DNA of 27,171 nt from an uncultured Spirochaetaceae bacterium (GCA_938004315.1 CALKWG010000002.1:1-27171), one strand, 5' to 3'; counted from the first letter of the stretch, positions 8,393-16,428 are shown. The notes: generated by a model from the sequence alone, not told the origin. Program-made: numbers and translations.

Positions 8393-9036
8393 GGCAAGGT
8401 CTCCTTGATGGACAGGCGGTCGGCCCTGGAGAGGCCGCCGGCGAGCATGAATTCGGCATGTTCGATACGGGCGGCGCGGTCGCGGAGCTCCGCTAGGAGG
8501 CGGCTACGCTCCTCATCGGCCGGCAGCGCCGCGCCGTCGGGCTCGCCGTCGGGGACGATGCCTTCGGCGCCGAAGCGGGCCGACCTCGCGGCTGCGTCGC
8601 GCGACTTGATGCGCAGCTGGGTAAGCTCTACGGCATCGTCGATGGCCTCCTCGGCCAGCGGGTCGCGGCTCCTCTCGCGGCGGGCGCGGTCCACGTAGGC
8701 GCGCGCCGCGAAGGCGGCGGCGCGGACTGCCGCGTCGAAGTCATCGTCGTCGGTCCGTAGGCGCTCGAGGAGCTCGGCCCTGCCGCGCGCCCGCTCGAGG
8801 TGCTCTTTGGCCGCGAGCCACGAGCGGCGTTCGGCCTCGCGGGCGGCCGCCTTAGCGGCGAGGCCCGATTTCAGCGCAGCCGCGAAGAGGAGGCCGTAGG
8901 CTACGACGCCCGCGGCCAAGCCGGGAAGCGCGCCGGCGATCGCGCCCGTAGCTACGCCGGCCGCCGCCGCGGCGCCGAGCGCCGCCAGCCCTAGGGGGCT
9001 ACGTAGATAGTGAATATAATATACCATCGCGTTCAT
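8389..9036 (-). CDS. Small two-TM protein with long charged helical domain, first gene of the CHxA/radical SAM unit
   Basis: A 215-aa protein I do not recognise. Two adjacent hydrophobic, Ala/Gly-rich helices (about 14-34 and 36-57) form a hairpin. The remaining 155 residues are rich in Ala, Arg, Glu and Asp and look largely helical, possibly coiled coil, with an acidic DDDD patch near residue 97. The ATG at 9036 has GGAG 5 nt upstream. The stop overlaps the start of the DUF2207-like gene by 4 nt, which points to joint translation. It is separated from the upstream OmpA-family gene by 74 bp in which I see no clear promoter or terminator, so it may belong to the same long operon. It may be a membrane partner of the repeat protein; that is inference from position only. 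Confidence 0.7.
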   Translation of the reverse strand: MNAMVYYIHYLRSPLGLAALGAAAAAGVATGAIAGALPGLAAGVVAYGLLFAAALKSGLAAKAAAREAERRSWLAAKEHLERARGRAELLERLRTDDDDFDAAVRAAAFAARAYVDRARRERSRDPLAEEAIDDAVELTQLRIKSRDAAARSARFGAEGIVPDGEPDGAALPADEERSRLLAELRDRAARIEHAEFMLAGGLSRADRLSIKETLP

Positions 9037-9110
9037 ATGCGCTCCATGCGGCCGCCCGGGGGCCTTAGCCTCGCGGGCTGCCTAAAAGCTTCGAGTCCGT
9101 CACCGGCCCG

Positions 9111-10556
9111 CTAATCGAGGACCGTTATCTCGACGCGCCGGTTCCTGGCCCGGCCCGCCTCGTTATCGTTGGGGGCTATGGGACGGGTGGCGCCGAGCCC
9201 CCGATAGAGCAGCCTGGAGGCCGGGATGCCGCGCGCGGCCAGCTCGTCGGCGATGCGCTTGGCCCGCGCCTCCGACAATTCCTGCTGGCCCTGCGGGCGG
9301 CCGAGCTCGGCGGCGTGCCCCTCGACGAGGAAACTGCGCTCGGGTATGCGCTTGAGCGCGTCCGCTATGGCGTCTAAGCGGACCCGCTCGCCTGCCAAAA
9401 GCTCGGCGGAGTCGGGAGCGAAGCGCAGGTCGTAGAGGAGGAGCACGACGCCGCGCTCGCCCTGGCTGAGTTCGAAGGCAGGCGGTCCGGCGGCGCCGCC
9501 GCCCGAACCGGCCGCGGGCGGCGCGATGACGGCGGCCGCGGCCGACGATGCGCCGGCGGGGGGAGCGGCGCCGGCCGAACCGGCCCCGAGGCTCGGCGCC
9601 GCGCCGGATCCCGAAGCAACCGCGCCGCCCGTTCCTTCCGTCCCGCTCGTCGGGCCCGATGCGCCGGTGGCGGCCGGGCTTGAGGCTGCGTCGGAGGGAG
9701 CGCCGGAGCTTCCGCCGGAGGGCCCGCCAGCTAAGGCGGTATAGATAGCCGATCGCTCGCCGGGCAGGGAGCCTTGGTAGAAATGCAGGATGAAGCCGCG
9801 CAGGGCGACGTTCGGCCCGCCCCGGTAGGCGTAGCTTTCGTCGATTCTCTCGCGTATGAACAGCGTCTCGCCTGAGTCGGCGTCCAGATAGATATCGGCC
9901 TGGCGGCCGCCTTGCGCCGACAGGAGCGCCGGGTCGCCTAGCGGGTCGTCGCCTCGATAACGTAGGGCGTAGCGCGCGCCGACGAGCAGCGCCGGCCGTC
10001 CCGACCAGCTGCCCTCGCCCTTGAACTCGTACTCCACGAGCACGCGGACGCGGCTCGCCGGGGCGTCGGGCAGGGGACGGACCGCGATCGCGCCTTCGGC
10101 CTGCCAACGGCCGCCTATGCCTACGGGCTCCGGCGGCGGCGACGGTATGCCGCGGAGGAGCGGATAGCCCGGATCCTGGGTGAAGGAGCTCCGGCCGCGG
10201 GCGTCGACGCTGAACTCTACGGCCAGGCTATCGCGGACGAGCCCGGCTTGGCTCTGGCTCGCGCGTTGAAGCTCCTCAAGCGCGAAGACCTCGCCGCGAT
10301 AGAGCGCCGCGCCCGTCGCGCTCGTCGAGACTTCCAAGCGTAGGTACGACTGCCGTGAGACGAGGCCGCGGTAGCGCCCGTCGTCGTAGCGGCTGAAATC
10401 GGAGCGCTCGTTGATGACGACCCTACCGCTCGGAACGGCGAAAGGTAGGAGGCGGCCGGAGGCGTCGGCCGCCTGGCCGTAGGCGGAGCCGAGCGCCGCG
10501 AGGGTCAAGCCGGCGGCGAGCGCGACGGGCGCCGGGCGCGGCCGGGCGGAGAGCAT
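9111..10556 (-). CDS. OmpA-family cell-envelope protein with Ala/Gly/Ser linker
   Basis: A 481-aa exported protein. The N-terminus has a signal peptide (hydrophobic core APVALAAGLTLAALGSA, cleavage probably after AYG). A beta-rich domain of about 250 residues follows, then a low-complexity Gly/Ala/Ser/Pro linker of roughly 90 residues, then a C-terminal OmpA-like peptidoglycan-binding domain. That domain shows LRFAPDSAEL, VEGHAAELG, LSEARAKRIADEL and the end motif NRRVEITV. It probably bridges the outer membrane or periplasm and the cell wall. The ATG at 10556 shares one base with the pgeF stop (TGATG); an in-frame GTG at 10559 would give a 4-nt overlap and one more residue. The biased linker produces long false ORFs in other frames. 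Confidence 0.82.
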   Translation of the reverse strand: MLSARPRPAPVALAAGLTLAALGSAYGQAADASGRLLPFAVPSGRVVINERSDFSRYDDGRYRGLVSRQSYLRLEVSTSATGAALYRGEVFALEELQRASQSQAGLVRDSLAVEFSVDARGRSSFTQDPGYPLLRGIPSPPPEPVGIGGRWQAEGAIAVRPLPDAPASRVRVLVEYEFKGEGSWSGRPALLVGARYALRYRGDDPLGDPALLSAQGGRQADIYLDADSGETLFIRERIDESYAYRGGPNVALRGFILHFYQGSLPGERSAIYTALAGGPSGGSSGAPSDAASSPAATGASGPTSGTEGTGGAVASGSGAAPSLGAGSAGAAPPAGASSAAAAVIAPPAAGSGGGAAGPPAFELSQGERGVVLLLYDLRFAPDSAELLAGERVRLDAIADALKRIPERSFLVEGHAAELGRPQGQQELSEARAKRIADELAARGIPASRLLYRGLGATRPIAPNDNEAGRARNRRVEITVLD

Positions 10557-11317
10557 CACGGCGTCGGCCTAAGGCCGTAGCCCAGGGCTACCGCCATGCG
10601 GGTAAAGGCCTCGGGTCCCTGCCTGCGATACGAGCCTAAGGACGTCGAGCAGGCCGTGCAGTCGTCGGCGACCGCGACCCGACCGAGGCCTAGGCGCTCG
10701 GCCAAGGCGATGTTAGCTTCCCTGAGCTTAAGCCGGTAACGGCCGTCCCGGCCGAGCTCGGCCGCGGCCTCGCCGAATTCGGCCGCGAAGGCGCGCGCGC
10801 GCGCCTCGTCCACCGCGTAGCAGCAGGAGCCGATATGCGGGCCCAGGCAAGCCTCTACCCTGCTCGGCCGTGCGCCAAAACGTTCTATGAGCAGGCGTAG
10901 GCCCTCGGCCATGATGCCGGTCCCCTTCCAACCCGAGTGCAAGGCGGCGTAGGCTCCCGAGTCCTGATCGTAGAGCAGTATGGGCATACAGTCGGCCACG
11001 GTGACGACCAAGGCCGGGCCGTCCGGACCCGTCACGAGGCCGTCGGCTTCTTCGCTCGGCGCTTCGCCGCTGGGTGGACAGAAGAGGGCGCGGCGGGTAT
11101 GGGCCATGTTCGGGGCGGCGGCGGGACGCCGGCAGCCTAAGCGCGATAGCCAGACGGCGCGGCGTTCGTTGCCCTCGGCCGTGCGGAGGCTCATGTCGCC
11201 CGCCGCGAGCGGGCTTAAGAACGCCCGAGGGCCCTCGGCGCCGGCGCTCGGCAAGGGAAGCTCGATGGCCGCGGCCGAAGCGTCGCCTCCGGCGATAGTA
11301 AACCGCTCGAGCGTCAT
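10556..11317 (-). CDS. pgeF: PgeF/YfiH family (laccase-domain, multicopper-oxidase-like fold) protein
   Basis: A 253-aa protein of the YfiH/DUF152 family, known as a cytoplasmic enzyme acting on purine nucleosides and, in E. coli PgeF, as a factor that corrects peptidoglycan errors. The likely zinc ligands are H73 (MAHTR), C110 (VADCMPILLYD) and H127 (ALHSGWKGT). The block LGPHIGSCCYAV (159-168) is also characteristic. The C-terminal SYRRQG motif matches the family. The ATG overlaps the upstream stop (ATGA, 11317-11314), and the gene runs into the OmpA-family gene. Placement next to a peptidoglycan-binding protein fits a link to the cell envelope, though that is inferred from context. Confidence 0.88.
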   Translation of the reverse strand: MTLERFTIAGGDASAAAIELPLPSAGAEGPRAFLSPLAAGDMSLRTAEGNERRAVWLSRLGCRRPAAAPNMAHTRRALFCPPSGEAPSEEADGLVTGPDGPALVVTVADCMPILLYDQDSGAYAALHSGWKGTGIMAEGLRLLIERFGARPSRVEACLGPHIGSCCYAVDEARARAFAAEFGEAAAELGRDGRYRLKLREANIALAERLGLGRVAVADDCTACSTSLGSYRRQGPEAFTRMAVALGYGLRPTP

Positions 11318-13026
11318 AGAAGCTCGCCGCCGAGCGAGCTGCGCGTCAGCTCCCCGAGCAGGAATGCGGCTTTCTCAAGCTTGTCCTTGACCGTCGACAG
11401 GCCGCGTTGGAAGTCCTTGTTCGCCTTGCCTTCGATGCTTGAAAGGTTGGACAGCGAATCGTAGCGGCTATGGGCCTCGCCGGCCAAGATACCTTTTAAG
11501 ATCAGCTGCATCTTGATCATCGAGTCGCCGGCGCGCCTGAGGATCGCCTCCGCCTCGGTATCGGCCGACTGTATGGTCGACTCCACCTTGCGCCGCTTAA
11601 TCTGCAGGGAGATGAGTTCGTTCTTGGCGCGGAAATAGCTCAGTCCGAGCTCGCCGTCGGGAGCGAGCCTTCGGTCGAGGTTCTTCAACGACTCGCCGAT
11701 CTGCAAGAGACCGTTGTAGGCGTCCGTATAATCGATGCGATTGTCACGCTTATAGAACTCGCCGTCGAGGAGGACGAGCTTAAGGTAGCGGTTGAGTTCG
11801 GCGAGGAAGACCCGATGGTAGAATGCCTCGAGGAAGCGCAGGGGGCGATAGAAACGGGCCGGCGGCGTCGCCTCGGCGCCCTCCTCGACGACGTTCTCAA
11901 GCCAGCTCTGATCCTCCTCGCCGACGAGGGCGGCGATGTCGCTTTCAAGCCGCTTAATACGGCGATCCGCGACGAAGCGCTGGTATCGCTTATCGATGCG
12001 CTCCTTCCAGTAGGATCGGTAGAGCGCGAACCAGTCCTCGCCGCCGGAGAAGTGCGGGCAGGACCAGTTCGGGTCCTCGTTGAGGAGCCGGAGGTAGGAG
12101 AGCAGCGGGACGCGCGCGTTGAATGAGCGGATGGCGGCCAGGGCCTTGGAAGCCTCGGCCAGCTCGTTCTTCACGAGCTCCTCGATATCGAAGCTCTTAT
12201 CGGCTACGCGCTCGCCCACGTCGAAGGCCAGGATGGCCTCCATCAGCTTAGTCGACGGCGGCTCCAGGCTCGAAAGCAGGGTAGCCAGGTCGAAAAGCTG
12301 CTCGTTCACCGCATAGAACGATAGCTCGCGGCGCCCGGACGGGCCGGGATGGAAGGCGTTGAGCATGCGGTCGAAGAGGAAGCCGGAGAGCTTCTTCAGG
12401 CACTGCAGGTTCCTCACGTCCTGCAGCATCGCGCGCCGGTGATCCTCCTCCATCCGGCCCAAGGCGGACTCGAAGGCGGAGGCTACGGCTATGCGCACGT
12501 CGTTGTCGTCGGCCAGGCGGTTACGGTCGGCGTAGATGAAGGGATCGGCCTCGGTTTCGAGCTCCTGGTGGGTGCGCTCGAAACGGAGCGAGGCGAGGAA
12601 GGCGAAGAACTGGGCGCGATTCTTCTCGAGGGTCTTATCGAGGAGGTCGTAGAAGTAGCGTGCGGCGAGCTTCAGCGCCCTGAGCTCCTCGACGAAGGGC
12701 TCGAGGAAGACACGCCGCTTGGCGTCGGCTAGGCCGGGGGCCGCCGACTCGGCCTCGCGGGCGAGCGAGCGCAGGAAGCGGTCGCGTACGAGCTCGTCCT
12801 TATCCTTGCCGCGCACCATGCTGAGTACCGATATGATCAAGCGGGAGAAGAAACCGAGCTCGCGGTAGGCCGCGGCATAGTCGATATGCCGCTCGTCGTC
12901 GGCCCTCAGTATGCGTAGCGGCTCGGAGCTGACGGTCGTGGCGCGGCTTAAACGGGATAGAAGCTCCGAACGCTCTTGGGGGCCGAGTTCAAGTACCAGG
13001 GTGTCGAACGCGGTTTGTTCTGCCAT
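11314..13026 (-). CDS. Orphan 570-aa helical protein, spirochaete-type (DUF5312-like)
   Basis: A 570-aa protein without signal peptide and mostly alpha-helical by composition. It has long charged helices, one short hydrophobic stretch (FFSRLIISVLSMVRG near residue 60), and a coiled-coil-like C-terminus (about 470-565). I think it resembles the spirochaete family DUF5312, whose function is unknown; this is from memory and not certain. No catalytic motif is visible. It heads the minus-strand run that continues into pgeF. The ATG at 13026 lies 6 nt after a -10 box and has only a weak AGGA sequence upstream, so the message is probably leaderless. Confidence 0.72.
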   Translation of the reverse strand: MAEQTAFDTLVLELGPQERSELLSRLSRATTVSSEPLRILRADDERHIDYAAAYRELGFFSRLIISVLSMVRGKDKDELVRDRFLRSLAREAESAAPGLADAKRRVFLEPFVEELRALKLAARYFYDLLDKTLEKNRAQFFAFLASLRFERTHQELETEADPFIYADRNRLADDNDVRIAVASAFESALGRMEEDHRRAMLQDVRNLQCLKKLSGFLFDRMLNAFHPGPSGRRELSFYAVNEQLFDLATLLSSLEPPSTKLMEAILAFDVGERVADKSFDIEELVKNELAEASKALAAIRSFNARVPLLSYLRLLNEDPNWSCPHFSGGEDWFALYRSYWKERIDKRYQRFVADRRIKRLESDIAALVGEEDQSWLENVVEEGAEATPPARFYRPLRFLEAFYHRVFLAELNRYLKLVLLDGEFYKRDNRIDYTDAYNGLLQIGESLKNLDRRLAPDGELGLSYFRAKNELISLQIKRRKVESTIQSADTEAEAILRRAGDSMIKMQLILKGILAGEAHSRYDSLSNLSSIEGKANKDFQRGLSTVKDKLEKAAFLLGELTRSSLGGELL

Positions 13027-13032
13027 GAGGAT

Positions 13033-13061
13033 ATCCTATAAGCTGCCGCCCGTTTTGTCGA
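13033..13061 (-). promoter_or_regulatory. Promoter for the orphan-pgeF-ompA run, predicted leaderless
   Basis: On the minus strand TCGACA (13061-13056), 17 bp, TAGGAT (13038-13033), then 6 nt to the ATG at 13026. A small palindrome, AGGATATCCT, overlaps the -10 box. Confidence 0.5.
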
Positions 13062-13134
13062 GCGACGAGGTCGCTCGGCGGCTGCGCGGCCGCCCCTGCT
13101 CCTATGGCGTCCGCCGCGTTCGGAGACGACGGCC

Positions 13135-14007
13135 TCAGGCCAGAGTATAGCGCGCCGTCGTTCCGTCCGCCGGATCGGGGAAGCTGAGCGCCACGGCCAC
13201 CAGGCCGAGGCGAGAGTCCCCGCCCCCGACGCATTCCGCCTCGTCGCCGTAGAGCGCGTCGTTGACGAGCGGCAGCCCCAGCCACGCGAACTGCGCCCGA
13301 ATTTGATGGCGGAAGCCTCGGTTGAGGGAGACCCTCGCTTCGATAGACGTATAGTCCGCCCCGAGTTCCGCGCGGCAGCTCAGGACTTTCGTCTCATAGG
13401 CCGCGTCTGTCCACTGCTTATGCGGCGCCGGCCTGAGCGCGGCGGCCACCCGCGCCGCGCCCGGTCCGAAGGGCCTAAAAAAGGAGCGGATCGTAAGGCC
13501 GGGCAGCGCTCCGGCGGCGGCCTGGGCTCGAGCGCGCCCGGCCGATCGGGCCCAGTTCCTCGCCGCCGGATCCGCTGCGGCTATCGCGTCGGACGGTTCG
13601 ACGGAACTGCCAGGGGCGAAGAGACCCGGCCAAGCCAGAAGCGGACGCGAACCGTCGAGGCCGGAGCCGTCGGCGGCGGCTTTAATGTCGTATTCCTTGA
13701 CGAAGAGGCCGGCGGCCGACGCGCGCTCGAAGGCGGCGAAGGCTTCATCGCTCTTGGCCAAGAGCACGAGGCCGCGGGTATCGCGGTCCAGGCGATGGAC
13801 GAGGCCCCCTTCGCCCTTCGCGCGGCCCTTGACGGCCGCGAGCTCGGGGCGGCGCTCGGCGGCCCAGTCGAAGAGCGAGGGCGTCGCTCCTTCGGCTCCG
13901 CGGCCCTTCGCCGGGGCGCTATGCATACCGGCGGGCTTATACGCGACGAGGTAGCTATCGGTCTCGGCTATGACGCGCGGGGATTCGTCGTCCGTTCGCA
14001 TTACCAT
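13135..14007 (-). CDS. RluA-family RNA pseudouridine synthase
   Basis: A 290-aa enzyme that converts uridine to pseudouridine in rRNA or tRNA. The RluA motif HRLDRDTRGLVLLAKS (71-86) supplies the catalytic Asp, D74. The entry motif YKPAGMHS (23-30) and the C-terminal block GFRHQIRAQFAWLGLPLVNDALYG complete the fold. There is no S4 domain at the N-terminus, so it belongs with short RluA-type members; the exact RNA target cannot be read. A stretch between residues about 115 and 190 is less typical and rich in Ala/Pro. Start choices are the ATG at 14007 or another two codons later (14001). It is divergent from the K+ channel gene, and 108 bp separate it from the next minus-strand gene. Confidence 0.88.
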   Translation of the reverse strand: MVMRTDDESPRVIAETDSYLVAYKPAGMHSAPAKGRGAEGATPSLFDWAAERRPELAAVKGRAKGEGGLVHRLDRDTRGLVLLAKSDEAFAAFERASAAGLFVKEYDIKAAADGSGLDGSRPLLAWPGLFAPGSSVEPSDAIAAADPAARNWARSAGRARAQAAAGALPGLTIRSFFRPFGPGAARVAAALRPAPHKQWTDAAYETKVLSCRAELGADYTSIEARVSLNRGFRHQIRAQFAWLGLPLVNDALYGDEAECVGGGDSRLGLVAVALSFPDPADGTTARYTLA

Positions 14008-14028
14008 ACGCTCTATCGTCTCCTAGGC

Positions 14029-14057
14029 TTGCCGACGTAGGCGCGGCGGCCGATACT
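14029..14057 (+). promoter_or_regulatory. Promoter for the K+ channel gene, predicted leaderless
   Basis: TTGCCG (14029-14034), 17 bp, GATACT (14052-14057), then 8 nt to the ATG at 14066. The predicted start of transcription is about 14064. An upstream in-frame GTG at 14060 would lie before that point. Confidence 0.55.
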
Positions 14058-14065
14058 CTGTGTAT

Positions 14066-15034
14066 ATGGCACGCCCCTCGCCCGCGGCCAAGCGCCGCCG
14101 ACGCTCGCTCGTCCGCCGCATAGTCAGGCTCGGCCGCTCGGGTATAGCCCTGCCCTTCGCCCTGCTCGGCGGCGCTACCGTCGCCTTCGGCCTCCTCGTA
14201 TGGCTGGCTGAGCGCGGCCGCGGCTCGGATCAGTTCGCCAGCGTCTGGGACGGGCTCTGGTGGGCGCTCGTAACCATAGCGACCGTAGGCTACGGCGACA
14301 AGTACCCCGTCGGCGCCGCGGGCAAGATAGCCGCGAGCTTCCTCATGCTCTCGGGCATCGTCATCACGGCGGTCGTATCCGGTACCGCCGCGTCGCTCTT
14401 CGTCGAGCGCCGCATTCGGGAGGGTAGAGGTTTGCAGGATCTACGGCTCAAGGGACATATCGTCGTGTGCGGCTGGAACGCCCAGGCCGACGGCGTCTTA
14501 GACGCGCTCGAGGGCGAGGCCGAGGCCGTAGCCCTCGTGAACGCGCTATCGCCCGAGGCCTTCGAGGCCATCAAGGCCCGGCATCCGGAGCTGGACCTAA
14601 GCTTCGTGCGCGGCGACCATACCCAGGAGGCGGCGCTCCGCAAGGCGGCCTTGGATAAAGCCTCGGCCTGTATCTTCGTACCCGACGATACCGGCCCCGA
14701 CGGCGACGCGGGGGCGGACGAACGCACCATACTGTCGGCCCTGGCCGCGCGCGCCGTGGCCCCCGAGCTGCCGCTCCGCGCCGGTATCAAAAAGGCGTCC
14801 AGCGAGCAGCACTTACGGCGGGCCGGCGTGGACGAGGTGGTGCTACACGGCGAGTTCACCGGCTTCCTCCTGGCGGCCCCCGGCGCGGGCGCGGGCCTGC
14901 CCTCGGCCGCCCGCGAGCTCCTCTCGGCCTCGAGCCCAAGCGCCTGCGCGCCGAGGATTTCCCCGCGTCGCTCGTCGGCAAGAGCTTCGCCGAGGCGTCC
15001 GCCTGGTTCATCGCCAATCGGCGGGCCGTCTTAG
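14066..15034 (+). CDS. Two-TM potassium channel with RCK/TrkA-N domain, C-terminus frameshifted
   Basis: The readable frame encodes an inner-membrane channel: a basic N-terminus, helix 1 (ALPFALLGGATVAFGLLVWLA), a pore helix with the K+ selectivity filter TVGYGD, helix 2 (AASFLMLSGIVITAVVSGTAASLF), then an RCK (TrkA-N) domain starting HIVVCGWN. The frame is good to about position 14928 (ARELLSA). The last 35 or so codons are Ser/Pro/Arg-rich nonsense. The proper continuation is in another frame (see the next entry), so the gene has lost one base near 14927-14929 or there is an assembly error. It is followed by a cyclic-nucleotide-binding protein gene. I start at the ATG at 14066 because the -10 box is only 2 nt from the alternative GTG. 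Confidence 0.82.
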   Translation: MARPSPAAKRRRRSLVRRIVRLGRSGIALPFALLGGATVAFGLLVWLAERGRGSDQFASVWDGLWWALVTIATVGYGDKYPVGAAGKIAASFLMLSGIVITAVVSGTAASLFVERRIREGRGLQDLRLKGHIVVCGWNAQADGVLDALEGEAEAVALVNALSPEAFEAIKARHPELDLSFVRGDHTQEAALRKAALDKASACIFVPDDTGPDGDAGADERTILSALAARAVAPELPLRAGIKKASSEQHLRRAGVDEVVLHGEFTGFLLAAPGAGAGLPSAARELLSASSPSACAPRISPRRSSARASPRRPPGSSPIGGPS

Positions 15035-15249
15035 CCGGCGTGCTCTCCGTAGAGAAGGCGGTCAGCCTGGACGATAACCTGTCGAACGATTCGGGGGCCA
15101 TCGACGCCTTCATCAAGCGGAAGTTCGAAGAGGCCGCCATCGACATAGGCGAGGGGCAGAAGCCGGGTAGCCGGAGCGCGCTGGCGCCCGACCCGTCATA
15201 CCTCATAGGGCCGAGCCACCGCGCCTTTCTAATTGGCGGGGAGGCCTAG
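14929..15249 (+). pseudogene. Out-of-frame C-terminal part of the K+ channel gene (TrkA-C-like)
   Basis: Reading from CTC at 14929 gives LEPKRLRAEDFPASLVGKSF and then a region ending DPSYLIGPSHRAFLIGGEA. This is like a TrkA-C (RCK-C) domain, in which a Pro/Asp turn and a final beta strand end the ligand-binding lobe. It is in a different frame from the channel upstream, and the two join smoothly if one base is restored near 14928. The intact product would be about 394 aa. The stop TAG at 15247 sits 1 nt before the next gene's GTG, as expected of a real operon junction, which supports this as the native end of the gene. Confidence 0.7.
15238..15244 (+). promoter_or_regulatory. Shine-Dalgarno deciding the cNBD gene start
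   Basis: GGGGAGG lies 6 nt upstream of the GTG at 15251, within the last codons of the channel gene. It favours this GTG over an upstream in-frame ATG at 15233. Confidence 0.65.
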
Positions 15250-15250
15250 C

Positions 15251-15757
15251 GTGGGCCGCGAACGAACGTCGCTCCGGGCGGTCTGCGCCCGCCTGGGGCT
15301 TTCGGACGCCGATTCGGACGTCCTTGAGGGGCGCGGGTCGTTCGAGCGCGTTAAAGCCGGCGAGACGGTCATGCGCGAGGGCGAACGTTCCGATACCATG
15401 TATATATTCCTCGAGGGCACGGTGGACGTCAGCAAGGAGCTCACGCTGAAGATCGCCGGCAAGGGTTTCGGCCACGCGGAGAAGTCCATGACCCGATTGG
15501 CGGCGGGCACGGCGCCGGTCTTCGGCGAGATGTCGCTCTTCGGCGACCATCCGCGGAGCGCGACGGTGAGCGCCGTCGGCGACTGCCTACTTTTCGCCTT
15601 GGCTAGGCCCGCCTACGAGGAGCTGTGCGGTCAGCGGCCCGACCTGGCCTTGAAGCTCACGAAGAGCATCGCGGCCATGCTTTCGGACCGAGTCCGCAAA
15701 GGAAACGACGACGTTTTGAAGCTTACGACGGCGCTATCCATAGCGCTTTCTCGATGA
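15251..15757 (+). CDS. Free-standing cyclic-nucleotide-binding domain protein
   Basis: A 168-aa soluble protein made almost only of a CRP/CAP-type effector domain. Visible elements are VKAGETVMREGERSDTMYIFLEGTVDV (first beta-roll strands) and the phosphate-binding cassette FGEMSLFGDHPRSATVSA, which has the Glu and Arg used to hold cyclic nucleotide. Two C-terminal helices follow with no helix-turn-helix, so it is not a CRP-type DNA-binding regulator. Its gene starts 1 nt after the K+ channel stop with a strong Shine-Dalgarno, so it may act as a detached sensor of the channel, but no physical link is shown. The beta-roll has an insert (LTLKIAGKGFGHAEKSMTRLAAG) longer than usual. Confidence 0.82.
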   Translation: MGRERTSLRAVCARLGLSDADSDVLEGRGSFERVKAGETVMREGERSDTMYIFLEGTVDVSKELTLKIAGKGFGHAEKSMTRLAAGTAPVFGEMSLFGDHPRSATVSAVGDCLLFALARPAYEELCGQRPDLALKLTKSIAAMLSDRVRKGNDDVLKLTTALSIALSR

Positions 15758-15783
15758 CCTGCCGTTCGGAGGGGGAGTTGGTA

Positions 15784-16428
15784 ATGGTAAGACCGGGACG
15801 AAGACGTCTATTCCCGAACGCGCGGCTCATACGGCTAGCCTGTATCGCGATCCTCTCGTGCGCCATGGCCGGCGGCGCCGCATTCGCCCAAACCGCCCTG
15901 CCTCCCGGTACGAGCTTCGGCTCTCCGCAGGCGCAGCCCCCGACGCCGACCGACGCCGCAGCCTCGGCCGTCCCGCGCGAGTTCCGCGGCATCAGCCTGG
16001 GTATGAGCATGGAAGAGGTCCAGGCGGCGCTCCGCGCCGACGGCTTGTACTTCTATCGCGGCGAGCCGGACGTGAGCCTACTACCGCGGCCGAACGAGAG
16101 CATCATCGAGGTGAGCGGGCTATCGTACGTCCGCCGCGCCTTCTTCCAGTTTTACGATGGCCGGCTCTTCGTCATGATCTTCGCGATCAACGAATCGAGG
16201 ATGGACCACTATTCAGTCTTCACGACGCTTTCGTCGCGCTACGGCAAGCCGGTCATGCTCTCGCCGGCCGAGAGCGTCTGGGACGACGGCCTAACGCGCC
16301 TGTCGGTCGAGCGCCCGCTCGCCGTGAAGTACATCGACCTCGAGACTTTCAACGCGCTCAAGGCCGCTAGCGAGGCCGTCCGATCAGCCGAGGAGCTCCT
16401 GCGGGCGGATTTCTTAGGCTCGTTCTAA
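15784..16428 (+). CDS. Secreted or periplasmic protein of unknown function
   Basis: A 214-aa protein with a clear signal peptide (basic start, core LACIAILSCAMAGGAAFA, probable cleavage before QTALPPG). A Pro/Ala-rich linker leads to a domain that opens FRGISLGMSMEEVQAALRAD, a pattern common in small periplasmic domains where a short helix follows a beta strand. Later strands include FFQFYDGRLFVMIFAI and YGKPV. I cannot name the family. The ATG at 15784 has GGAG 6 nt upstream. It lies 26 bp after the cyclic-nucleotide-binding gene and probably shares its transcript. It converges with the regulator gene at 16463 across 34 bp. Confidence 0.72.
   Translation: MVRPGRRRLFPNARLIRLACIAILSCAMAGGAAFAQTALPPGTSFGSPQAQPPTPTDAAASAVPREFRGISLGMSMEEVQAALRADGLYFYRGEPDVSLLPRPNESIIEVSGLSYVRRAFFQFYDGRLFVMIFAINESRMDHYSVFTTLSSRYGKPVMLSPAESVWDDGLTRLSVERPLAVKYIDLETFNALKAASEAVRSAEELLRADFLGSF

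Noticed and set aside
9163..10107. 314-aa minus-strand ORF within the OmpA-family gene
   Set aside because: Alternate frame of the biased linker region; Arg-rich, no domain, whereas the OmpA frame has clear motifs.
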